Source: Deltaproteobacteria bacterium
Lineage (GTDB): Bacteria; Myxococcota_A; UBA796; UBA2385
Length of the DNA stretch: 9,971 nt
Direction: 5' to 3'
Assembly (NCBI GenBank): GCA_015489145.1
Contig: WGAH01000523.1
Location: 1-9,971 of the forward strand
Below the pieces are notes generated by a model. That model had not been told where the DNA came from and ran no database searches. It saw only the letters and a program-made list of their open reading frames with translations. Positions 1 through 8,490 of the stretch are shown here, in pieces. The number at the start of each line of letters is the position of its first letter. The first letter of the stretch is position 1. The position numbers were made by a program, and so were the translations under genes.

Positions 1-239
1 AGCCAGGACCGCGCCCGCGCCAGGGCCGCCCCGCCCGCCTCGACCACCGCCTCCCCCACGACGAGCACCTCGCCGTCGAAGACGGCGCGGACCGCCCGCG
101 ACCCGGCGGCCTCGCGGAGGCGGGCCACCGCCGGGGCGAGGAGATCCCGCGCCCCCTCGGGGCCCACCTCCTCCAGGATCCGCGTCGCGGGCTCCAGGCG
201 GAGCACCAGGCCCGCGGCGGCGACGGCCCGGGCGGTCAC
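1..239 (-). CDS. Hypothetical protein, 5' part only (runs off left edge)
   Basis: About 79 residues are visible, starting at a GTG (239-237) that overlaps the TGA of the upstream HEAT-repeat gene in a GTGA arrangement. A purine-rich GGGAGGAG at 249-242 lies inside the end of the upstream gene and can serve as ribosome binding site, though it is close to the start. The overlap suggests translational coupling and one transcript. The visible part is a helix rich in Ala, Leu and Arg, then a short beta-like stretch (AVFDGEVLVVGEAVV) and the start of another helix ending ARARSW. This pattern resembles residues about 36-82 of the upstream protein: LLA..A..RLR..., then a strand pair with V..VV.AG, then AA.R.W. 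It may therefore begin with the same N-terminal domain. No membrane segment or signal peptide is seen. I do not recognise a function. Confidence 0.6.
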   Translation of the reverse strand, partial: MTARAVAAAGLVLRLEPATRILEEVGPEGARDLLAPAVARLREAAGSRAVRAVFDGEVLVVGEAVVEAGGAALARARSW

Positions 240-1795
240 GGCTCCTCCCGCCGGAGCAGCGCGCGCAGGCGCTCCCGAAGCTCCGGGCAACGCCGCCCGA
301 CCCGCACCATCACCCGGCGCCCCGCCTCGCCCGCCCCGCTCAGGGCCTCGACGCAGTGGAGCTGGGTCTCCACCGCGCACGCCCGCAGGGCCTCGCACAG
401 GCCCGCGCCCTCGGGCTCGATGCGCAGCCACCCCCGCACGATGGCCCGGCAGGCCTCGCGCCCCGGCGCCTCGGCCAGCCATCGCCGCGCCGCCGGCAGG
501 GCGTCGGCGTCGCGCCAGGCCGCGAAGTGCCGCAGCGCCTCGACCCGCACCTCCGCCACCGGGTCCTCCAGCGCCGCGAGGATCCGGGCGCGCACGCCGG
601 GGGAGCGATGCCGCCGCAGCGCCACCAGGGCGGCCTCGCGCTCGCGCGGCACCGCGCTGTCCAGGCGGGCCGCGACCTCGTCGACCAGGCCGTCGAGATC
701 GCCGTCGCGCAGGCCGAGGAGCACCAGGGCGCCGGTCTCCCCCCGGTGGCGGGCCAGGAGGTCGACGGCCCCGAGCCCGCTTCGCTCGGCGGCGACCCGC
801 GCCGCGTCGGCGACGGCCTCGCGCAGGCATCGCGCCGGGAGCCGGGCCCCGAAGGCGAGCAGCTCGTCGAGGTGATCCCCCGTCGCCGCCCGCCCCAGCG
901 CGAACATCGGCTCCACCCAGGCGTCCGGGTCGGGCCGGAGGCTCCACCCCTCGGCGACCGCCTCGACCACCGGCCCGGCGAACAGGCCGGCCAGCGCCTC
1001 GGCCAGGGCCGGCCGCCGGGGAAAGTCCTCGAACAGGCCGGGTCGCAACAGGTGGAGCAGCCGCCGCAGCACCTCGAGCGCCCGCTCCGGCTCCCCGGCG
1101 GCGAGGCGGCGCCGGGCCTCGCGCACCGCCGCCCGTCCCACGGCGGCGACCTCCTCGTCGGTGGAGGCCGCCCGCGCCGCCTCGAAGAGCGCCCGGCCGA
1201 GGTGCCCCGGGTCCAGGTCGGCGCCCCCGGCGAAGCCGGCGAGCTCCGCCGCCAGCGACCCGCCCTCCGGGGAAGCGGGCGGCAGGGGCACCGGCTCCAC
1301 CGCGGCTGCCAGGGCGGCGAGGCGCCGCGCCCGCTCGCCGGGCCCCACCCCCTCGGCGGAAGGCACGCCGTCGAGGGTCGCCGCCAGCGCCTCGCCCAGC
1401 GGCAGGGCCCCGGCCCCATCCCGCTCCAGGAACACCCGGGGGTCGTCGGGAGGCGGCCCCGCGCCGGCGAGGTGGCGGACGAGGGCGAGGGGGTCGCCGC
1501 CGCCGTCGACGAGGACCACCCCGCGCAGACCCGCGTCCGCCAGGGGGTCGAGCCATCGCCGCGCGGCGAGGTCGTCGCCGGCCACCACGGTCCCGGCCAC
1601 CCGAGCCGCCCCGTCCTCGAAGTCGATGGCGAGGACCCCGGCCCGCGCGACGGCGGCCCGCAGGCGCCGGGCGGCGTCGGCGAGGAGGGCATCGCCGGCG
1701 TCCGCCCCGGCGACGGCGGCCGTCACGCGCTCCAGGGCCGCGCGAACCTCCCCCACCACCGGGAAACCCGAGGGTGGCCTGGCCGGTCCGGGCAC
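236..1795 (-). CDS. HEAT-repeat-like alpha-helical protein, 519 aa
   Basis: This is a predicted soluble protein with no signal peptide or membrane segment. The start is a GTG at 1795, four bases after a GGAGG. Residues about 14-110 form helices, a short strand pair (LAIDFEDGAARVAG) and another helix ending in VVLVDGGGDPLALVRHLA. From memory, this layout resembles the N-terminal domain in front of HEAT repeats or HD-GYP domains in some deltaproteobacterial proteins. Residues about 110-180 are Pro/Gly-rich, and the rest is helical. The clearest HEAT-like units are at about 383-445 (REREAALVALRRHRSP, then VRARILAALEDPVAEVRVEA), with the alternating Leu/Ala pattern and the D.V..VR.EAL signature typical of HEAT. 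HEAT proteins usually act as binding scaffolds; no catalytic residues are apparent and the partner is unknown. It follows the GT-C gene after 61 bases and overlaps the next gene by four bases. Confidence 0.85.
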   Translation of the reverse strand: MPGPARPPSGFPVVGEVRAALERVTAAVAGADAGDALLADAARRLRAAVARAGVLAIDFEDGAARVAGTVVAGDDLAARRWLDPLADAGLRGVVLVDGGGDPLALVRHLAGAGPPPDDPRVFLERDGAGALPLGEALAATLDGVPSAEGVGPGERARRLAALAAAVEPVPLPPASPEGGSLAAELAGFAGGADLDPGHLGRALFEAARAASTDEEVAAVGRAAVREARRRLAAGEPERALEVLRRLLHLLRPGLFEDFPRRPALAEALAGLFAGPVVEAVAEGWSLRPDPDAWVEPMFALGRAATGDHLDELLAFGARLPARCLREAVADAARVAAERSGLGAVDLLARHRGETGALVLLGLRDGDLDGLVDEVAARLDSAVPREREAALVALRRHRSPGVRARILAALEDPVAEVRVEALRHFAAWRDADALPAARRWLAEAPGREACRAIVRGWLRIEPEGAGLCEALRACAVETQLHCVEALSGAGEAGRRVMVRVGRRCPELRERLRALLRREEP

Positions 1796-1856
1796 GCGGC
1801 CTCCAAGGTGGGAGGGACACCGACGCCGATCCCAGGATACCGCAAGCCGGAGGCCG
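1796..1856 (-). promoter_or_regulatory. Short intergenic gap with weak promoter candidate for the HEAT-repeat gene
   Basis: The gap between the GT-C gene stop (1857-1859) and the GTG at 1795 holds a TATCCT at 1839-1834 on the minus strand. A CTGACG lies 15 bases upstream and overlaps the preceding stop codon. Each hexamer matches the sigma-70 consensus at four of six positions and the spacer is short, so this is weak. No hairpin with a T-run was seen here, so read-through from the upstream gene is equally possible. Confidence 0.2.
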
Positions 1857-3458
1857 TCAGCCAGCGGGACAGGCCCGGCGCCGCAGCTCGACCACCACGT
1901 CGCCCTCCCGCCAGCGCCCCACCGTCTCCATCGCCCCGAAGGCCGCCAGGAACTCCGTCACCACCGGCGGAAGCTCGTCCACCCGGTAGTGGTCCTCGAC
2001 GAGCTGGTCGAGAACCCGCCGGCGGTCCGGCTCGCCGGCGCCCGCCGGGCCCACCCGCAGGATCGCGTCGCTCCGCCCCACCTCCTCGTAGGTGCCCACC
2101 GGGTCGAGCACCACGCCGCGGACGAAGGCCCGGGGCAGGCGCTCCCGCGCCGAGAGCGCCACGAAGCCCTCGTACAGCGTCTCGTCCTCCGAAAACACGA
2201 CGACCTCGGCGTGTTCGCGGCTCAGCTCCCCGGCGCAGCTCCGGGTCTCGGGCAGGGCGGCCAGCGCGGAACGGAGGGCGCCGAGGCCGGGCACCGGCCC
2301 GCTTGGGGGGCGGGCGAGCGTGTGCCGCGGCGCCACCCAGGCCTCGGGCATCCAGGGGCTTCCGGGGAAGCCGTCGGGGACGACGCCCAGGCCCGCGTCG
2401 AGGAAGGCCCACAGGCCGCCGGCCACCCCCAGCCAGCGCCACCGCCCCCGGGCGGCGAGGACCGCCAGCGGGCCCAGCGCCGGCAGCGTGTAGAACACCT
2501 GCTTCTTGGCGATGAGCGTGAAGAAGGCCATCGCCGGCAGCACCGCCGCCAGGAGCACCGCCCGGGGCCGCCAGGCGCCCGGCGTGCCGCGCCCCCGCCA
2601 GGCCTCCCGGGCCGCCGCCAGCGCCCCGAGCACCATGAGGCCGCCGAGCACGGGCCCGGCCTGGGAGTCGAGCAGGGCGAGGAGGTACCAGGCCGCGCCC
2701 CCGCCGGAGACGTTCACCGCCCCGGCCGCGTCGATTTCGCCCACCGGCGCCTGGCTGAAGATCTCCTCGGCGTTGCGGAGGAAGAACTCGCGGTACCAGG
2801 CCGCCGACAGCAGGGCCGCCGCCGCGAGCCCCCAGGCGAGGTTGCGCCAGGCGCCGGGCGCGCGCCCGCGCCCCCACAGGAGGGGAACCGCGGCGGGCAG
2901 CAGGAAGAAGCCCACCGTGAGCCGGTCCATCATGAGCCCCACGCCCAGGGCCACCCCCCACAGCACCGCCTCCCGCCGCCGCCGAAGGCCCTGGGAGCGC
3001 ACGAGGAAGGCGAGGCCGGCCAGCGTCCAGGCGATGGCGGCGAGGTTGGGCTCGTAGCGGACCAGCGTGCCGAAGACGCCGGGGCAGAGCAGCAGCCAGG
3101 CCGGGGCCAGCGGCGCGTCCAGGGCGCGCCCCAGCGACCGCGCCGCCCACAGCAGCACCGCCAGGTGCACGAGGTTGCCCGCGACGAGGCTGGCGCGCCC
3201 GAGCCCCGCCACCGCCAGGAAGGGCCAGGGAACGGCGTAGAAACCCCACGGCCAGTAGTTCGTGTACATCACCCAGCGCAGGGTCCACCAGTCGCCCTCG
3301 ACGAGCGCCCGCCACAGGTCGTAGGCGTTGCCGACGTGGAGGTACTCGTTCTGGAAGCCGTCGGGCAGCGGGTTGTGGCCCACCCACCAGGCGGTCCAGG
3401 CCGCGGCGAGGCCCCAGAGGACCACCGGCGGAGCGACGATGGGCAGGGTCCGGCGCAC
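1857..3458 (-). CDS. GT-C family (PMT/ArnT-like) membrane glycosyltransferase, 533 aa
   Basis: This is a polytopic inner-membrane protein with a hydrophobic segment at about residues 7-26 and many more up to about 355, then a soluble C-terminal part (about 375-533). The first outside loop carries an acidic residue, Glu38, in QNEYLHVGNAYDLW, where GT-C enzymes keep their catalytic Asp/Glu. A second acidic motif, RYEPN, is at 134-138. AKKQVFYTLPALGPLAVL at about 317-334 matches the K-x-x-Y-x-LP-x-x-P-LA signature seen before the last membrane segments of ArnT/PMT-like proteins. Family members move a sugar from a polyprenyl-phosphate donor to lipid, glycan or protein on the periplasmic side; donor and acceptor cannot be read from sequence. 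The start is a GTG at 3458; an in-frame TAG at 3470-3468 prevents any longer start, but no strong Shine-Dalgarno precedes it. It is divergent from the lipoprotein gene at 3556. Confidence 0.85.
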   Translation of the reverse strand: MRRTLPIVAPPVVLWGLAAAWTAWWVGHNPLPDGFQNEYLHVGNAYDLWRALVEGDWWTLRWVMYTNYWPWGFYAVPWPFLAVAGLGRASLVAGNLVHLAVLLWAARSLGRALDAPLAPAWLLLCPGVFGTLVRYEPNLAAIAWTLAGLAFLVRSQGLRRRREAVLWGVALGVGLMMDRLTVGFFLLPAAVPLLWGRGRAPGAWRNLAWGLAAAALLSAAWYREFFLRNAEEIFSQAPVGEIDAAGAVNVSGGGAAWYLLALLDSQAGPVLGGLMVLGALAAAREAWRGRGTPGAWRPRAVLLAAVLPAMAFFTLIAKKQVFYTLPALGPLAVLAARGRWRWLGVAGGLWAFLDAGLGVVPDGFPGSPWMPEAWVAPRHTLARPPSGPVPGLGALRSALAALPETRSCAGELSREHAEVVVFSEDETLYEGFVALSARERLPRAFVRGVVLDPVGTYEEVGRSDAILRVGPAGAGEPDRRRVLDQLVEDHYRVDELPPVVTEFLAAFGAMETVGRWREGDVVVELRRRACPAG

Positions 3459-3529
3459 CCCGGGAGGCTACCCCGTCTCGCGCCCCCCGGCCCTTCGACG
3501 CGCGGTCGCGAGTCGGCCGAACCCAGGGC

Positions 3530-3549
3530 TATCATCGAACCTGGAGGAG
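3530..3549 (+). promoter_or_regulatory. Possible -10 element and strong ribosome binding site for the plus-strand lipoprotein
   Basis: In the 97-base divergent gap, TATCAT at 3530-3535 matches the sigma-70 -10 consensus at five of six positions, but no -35-like hexamer stands at 16-18 bases upstream. GGAGGAG at 3543-3549 lies six bases before the ATG at 3556 and is a strong Shine-Dalgarno that fixes this start over in-frame upstream candidates. If the -10 is real, the leader would be only about 14 bases. Confidence 0.4.
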
Positions 3550-3555
3550 ACGATC

Positions 3556-4329
3556 ATGCGACCCACCCTGCTTCCCCTCGCGCCGGCCCTGCTGCTCGCG
3601 GTCGGCTGCGGCGACGTGGCCTCGTCCTCGGGCGAGCTCGGCCGCCTGGACTTCACCCTGGTGACCGCCTACGAGATGCCCGACGACCAGCTCGTCGACC
3701 TCACCCTGCTCACCGGCTTCGAGCAGCACCTCGACGTCGACTTCACGAGCCGGGGGCTCCAGGACCTGCACGACGTCGGCGACCTCCGCTACGCGGTGGT
3801 CCCCGAGGAGGGGGTGGCGCTCACCGTCGAGGAGATCGACCCGAACCCCTCCGAGGAGGGAGCGGACCCCGAGGCTCCCGACCTGTACGTCACGGTGACG
3901 GAACCGGGCACCTACGTGTTCCAGTGCTTCGAGGGCGAGGAGCTGTTCGACGAGATCACCCTGCCCTTCGACCGGCCCGTCACCTACGAGGTCCACACCT
4001 GGGCCCGCGACCCCGACGAGGAGGCCTTCGCCGACCGGACTTCCGACGGCCCCATCGACGCGGTGCGCGGCACGCAGGTGGCCCTGCTCCCGATCCCCCT
4101 CGCCGCCGACGGCACGCGCCTCTCGGGGGAGCTGGACTTCGATCTCGCCGCGGATCCCGAGGGCTCCATCGTCGAGGTCAGCAACGTGCTCGGCGTCTAC
4201 GAGCAGAGCATCTGGTGGTCCAGCTCGCCGACGAGCTTCGTGTTCCTCGACGCCGGGCGCATCACCGTCAGCGCGGTGGACGCGCCCAACGAGGTGAGCG
4301 CGGAGCTGCACTTCGAGGTCGCCGAGTAG
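3556..4329 (+). CDS. Acidic predicted lipoprotein of unknown function, 257 aa
   Basis: The ATG at 3556 follows GGAGGAG with good spacing, so I chose it over an open frame extending further upstream. Residues 1-17 form a lipoprotein-type signal peptide (Arg2, hydrophobic core, then LLLAVGC) with the lipidated Cys predicted at residue 18. Ala at -3 is acceptable but not the most typical lipobox residue. There is no Asp at +2, so an outer-membrane location is possible. The mature part is rich in Asp and Glu and has alternating beta-strand-like stretches, such as LYVTVTEPGTYVFQCFEGEE near the middle and a closing stretch with FVFLDAGRITVSAVDAP. These suggest one or two Ig-like or similar beta-sandwich domains, which is inference. 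I recognise no catalytic motif and no named family. It is the only plus-strand gene here, and its stop lies 18 bases from the stop of the converging MopE-repeat lipoprotein gene. Confidence 0.85.
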   Translation: MRPTLLPLAPALLLAVGCGDVASSSGELGRLDFTLVTAYEMPDDQLVDLTLLTGFEQHLDVDFTSRGLQDLHDVGDLRYAVVPEEGVALTVEEIDPNPSEEGADPEAPDLYVTVTEPGTYVFQCFEGEELFDEITLPFDRPVTYEVHTWARDPDEEAFADRTSDGPIDAVRGTQVALLPIPLAADGTRLSGELDFDLAADPEGSIVEVSNVLGVYEQSIWWSSSPTSFVFLDAGRITVSAVDAPNEVSAELHFEVAE

Positions 4330-4347
4330 GCGACCCCTTCGGCGCGA

Positions 4348-6303
<1,956 letters not shown>

Positions 6304-6325
6304 TTCAGCCTCCCTTCCAGCGCCG

Positions 6326-6345
6326 CGCGTCGCCCGGGCGGCGCG
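6326..6345. repeat. 20-base GC palindrome in the leader of the MopE-repeat lipoprotein gene
   Basis: The arms are centred between 6335 and 6336. Nine of ten pairs are Watson-Crick and the tenth (6330/6341) is T-G. It lies 23 to 42 bases upstream of the ATG at 6303. It could be an operator or an RNA hairpin close to the ribosome binding site. In DNA this GC-rich such palindromes also arise by chance, so its function is unproven. Confidence 0.35.
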
Positions 6346-6386
6346 AGTCCAAGCCGCCGGCGGAGCTGCGGGCGGGGCTCCGGCGC

Positions 6387-6414
6387 AGGGTATCGCCCCG
6401 GCCCCGATCCGCAA
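6387..6414 (-). promoter_or_regulatory. Weak sigma-70-like promoter candidate for the MopE-repeat lipoprotein gene
   Basis: On the minus strand TTGCGG (6414-6409) and TACCCT (6392-6387) are 16 bases apart. Each matches its consensus at three of six positions; an overlapping GATACC is an alternative -10. Use would give a leader of roughly 75 bases that includes the palindrome at 6326-6345. The 168-base gap here is the only sizeable non-coding space upstream of this gene. Confidence 0.2.
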
Positions 6415-6427
6415 GTGTCGGTTCGCC

Positions 6428-6459
6428 AAAAAATGCGCGGCGACAGGCAAGGGGCCGCC
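6428..6459 (-). terminator. Possible intrinsic terminator after the GT-C pair
   Basis: Just after the stop at 6472-6474, the minus strand can pair GGCGGC (6459-6454) with GTCGCC (6444-6439), including one G-U pair, or GCGGC with GCCGC shifted by a few bases. This is followed by GCGCA or GCA and a run of six T (6433-6428). The T-run is conspicuous in such GC-rich DNA and would end the two-gene transcript before the lipoprotein gene. The stem is short and slightly removed from the T-run. Confidence 0.45.
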
Positions 6460-6471
6460 CCCCCGGAACGC

Positions 6472-8490
6472 TCAGGGGTCGCCGCCGCCCTCGTCGTCGT
6501 CGGCGTCGCCTCCCCAGAGCACGTCGCGGGGGTCCTCCGGCGCCTCCCCGCCCTCGGCGGAGGCCGCGGGAGCGGGCGCGAAGACCATGCGGATCACCTG
6601 CTCCTCGGGGTTCCACTCCACCAGGTCGCCGGCCTTGGAATCCGGCCGCCCCACCGCCGCCCGGTCGGGCTCCACGGGAGCCGAGGCACACGGCGATCCG
6701 CCGCCCCAGGGCGCGAAGATCACGATGCGGGCGTCGCTGTAGACGGGGCTGCCGAGCACTTCGGCCAGCTCGCCCTCCAGGCGCCGGGCGCGCCGCCGGA
6801 TCGCGTTGTCCATCAGCGAGTCGTCGTCGCGCTCGATCACCAGGGCGTCGCGCTGCATCACGACGTAGCGGTAGCCCAGCTCGCGCACCGCCTCGACGTC
6901 GGCCGGGTCGGGACGGGGCGGCGGGGTCTCCCCCCGGGACACGGCGAACAGCCAGCGGACGAAGCTGTTGTCCTCCTCCAGCTCGCGAAGGCCCTCCGGG
7001 GTGAACACGGGGTTGTTCTCGATCATCCCCCCCAGGATCGGCCGGCCGTGGACCGTCTGGTAGTAGAGGTGGGCCTGGGTCCAGGCGTAGGGCAGCTCGA
7101 TGACGGCCCCCGGCGGCCCCTCGGCCAGGCAGCGGTAGCCGGCGGGAACGGCGGCGTCCCAGGTCCCGAAGGGGGCGAGGCGCTCGCGGTGCAGGTGCAG
7201 CCACCAGCCGCCGGCCAGGGCCGCCGTCGCCGCGATCCAGGCCCCGGCGCCGAGGCGGCGGCGCACGACCTCCAGGCCGACGGCGAGCCCCATGCCGCCG
7301 AGGAGCACGAGGAAGGACACCGCCCGGGCCGGCCACCACAGGCGCTGCAGGAAGCCCACCGCCTCGACCAGGCCGATGTAGACCGGGTTGGGGAGGCCGT
7401 TCCGGCCGAACAGGACCAGGGGGCCCAGGGCGACGAGCGCCGCCGCCGCGAGCGCCGCCAGCCAGGCCCCGCGGCGGAGGCGACCCGGCCGCCAGAGGGC
7501 CAGGGCCAGGAAGGGCAGGGCCGCGAGGGGGGTCCAGCGGACCCGGTGCAGGAAGACCCGGGTGCCCGCCTCGTCCTGGACGAAGAACCCGGCCTCGCCG
7601 CCGAAGGGCTGCCACAGCATGAGGCCGACCCGGGTGCCGTCCCGGGTGACCGGCGGCGTGTCGAGGAGCGACCAGCGGCTCACGTCGAGGAGGCCGGGAA
7701 TGTCGGAGTTCCCCGTCGCCGTCTCCACCAGCAGCGGCAGGGCGACGGGCGCCACCAGCACCAGGGCCACCGCGGCGACGAGGGCGTGGCGGGCGAGCAC
7801 GGCGAGGCGGGAACCGGCGCCCTCGGGGGGAAAGGCCGCCGTCCACAGGCCGGCCCCGAGCACGGCGAAGCCGCCGAAGAAGGCGTAGTACCAGTACTGG
7901 TAGCCCGACAGGGCGAGGAACAGCCCGGCGAGGACCGGGTCGCGCCAGCCCCGGCGACGGCCGCTTCGCCAGGCGAACAGCAGGAACAGGGCCGGCAGGC
8001 CGAGGAAGGCCTGGGTGGGCCGCCCCTCGAGCAGCTCGAACAGCGTGTAGGGCGCCAGCGCCGTCAGCGTCGCCGCCACGAGGGCCGTCGGGCGGCTCGC
8101 GCCCACCTCGCGGACCAGCGCCCAGGCCGCGGCGCCGCTCAGCGCGAGGGCGACGAGCACGAAGACGTTGTAGCCGGCCACCGGACCCAGGACGGCCAGG
8201 AAGGGAGCCGCCAGCCAGGCGTCGAGCATGTTCGCCCCGGTGTGGGCGTAGAGGTCCTTGCCCCACGGGTGGAAGAACAGGTCGGTGTGGGCCGGGCTGG
8301 CCCCGTCGGTCAGCGTGCGGAGGGCGTACCAGTAGAACCACTGGGTGCCGTAGTGATCGACGTACTCGATGCCGAGGAAGCGGCGGCCGAGGGTCGCGAG
8401 CCCGCGGCCGAAGACCGCGAGGGGCAGGCCCACCGCGACCAGGGCGGCGACGGCCCTTTCGAGGTGTCGAGCCGCGAGGCGCGGGCTCAC
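6472..8490 (-). CDS. GT-C-like polytopic membrane protein with periplasmic C-terminal domain, 672 aa
   Basis: The start is a GTG at 8490 that overlaps the stop of the upstream gene (GTGA). It is preceded by GGGGAGGG, so the very long open frame extending further upstream is not the true start. A membrane segment at about residues 13-35 is followed by an outside loop with an acidic motif, YVDHYGTQWFYW (43-54), where GT-C proteins carry the catalytic acid. FHPWGKDLY is at 73-81. About ten further hydrophobic stretches run to about residue 430, with RLWWPARA at 383-390. The C-terminal part (about 440-595) looks soluble: GAVIELPYAWTQ is followed by YYQTVHGRPILGGM (477-490), a pattern I associate with YfhO-like membrane proteins. 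After about residue 595 comes a Pro/Ala/Asp-rich extension ending DADDDEGGGDP. The likely role is sugar transfer from a polyprenyl donor at the periplasmic face; this is inference, and the substrate is unknown. Confidence 0.8.
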   Translation of the reverse strand: MSPRLAARHLERAVAALVAVGLPLAVFGRGLATLGRRFLGIEYVDHYGTQWFYWYALRTLTDGASPAHTDLFFHPWGKDLYAHTGANMLDAWLAAPFLAVLGPVAGYNVFVLVALALSGAAAWALVREVGASRPTALVAATLTALAPYTLFELLEGRPTQAFLGLPALFLLFAWRSGRRRGWRDPVLAGLFLALSGYQYWYYAFFGGFAVLGAGLWTAAFPPEGAGSRLAVLARHALVAAVALVLVAPVALPLLVETATGNSDIPGLLDVSRWSLLDTPPVTRDGTRVGLMLWQPFGGEAGFFVQDEAGTRVFLHRVRWTPLAALPFLALALWRPGRLRRGAWLAALAAAALVALGPLVLFGRNGLPNPVYIGLVEAVGFLQRLWWPARAVSFLVLLGGMGLAVGLEVVRRRLGAGAWIAATAALAGGWWLHLHRERLAPFGTWDAAVPAGYRCLAEGPPGAVIELPYAWTQAHLYYQTVHGRPILGGMIENNPVFTPEGLRELEEDNSFVRWLFAVSRGETPPPRPDPADVEAVRELGYRYVVMQRDALVIERDDDSLMDNAIRRRARRLEGELAEVLGSPVYSDARIVIFAPWGGGSPCASAPVEPDRAAVGRPDSKAGDLVEWNPEEQVIRMVFAPAPAASAEGGEAPEDPRDVLWGGDADDDEGGGDP

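Noticed and set aside
3459..3555. A promoter for the 533-residue GT-C gene in the divergent gap
   Set aside because: I found no convincing pair of -35 and -10 hexamers on the minus strand at a suitable distance from the GTG at 3458.
3532..4311. A minus-strand 259-residue open frame opposite the plus-strand lipoprotein
   Set aside because: No ribosome binding site, signal or domain, and its Val/Gly/Glu-rich composition mirrors the real gene on the other strand, which has a strong ribosome binding site and a signal peptide.
6304..6450. An N-terminal extension of 49 residues on the MopE-repeat lipoprotein (start at 6450)
   Set aside because: The ATG at 6303 has a GGGAGG at proper spacing and begins a textbook lipoprotein signal peptide, which would not work if buried 49 residues inside.
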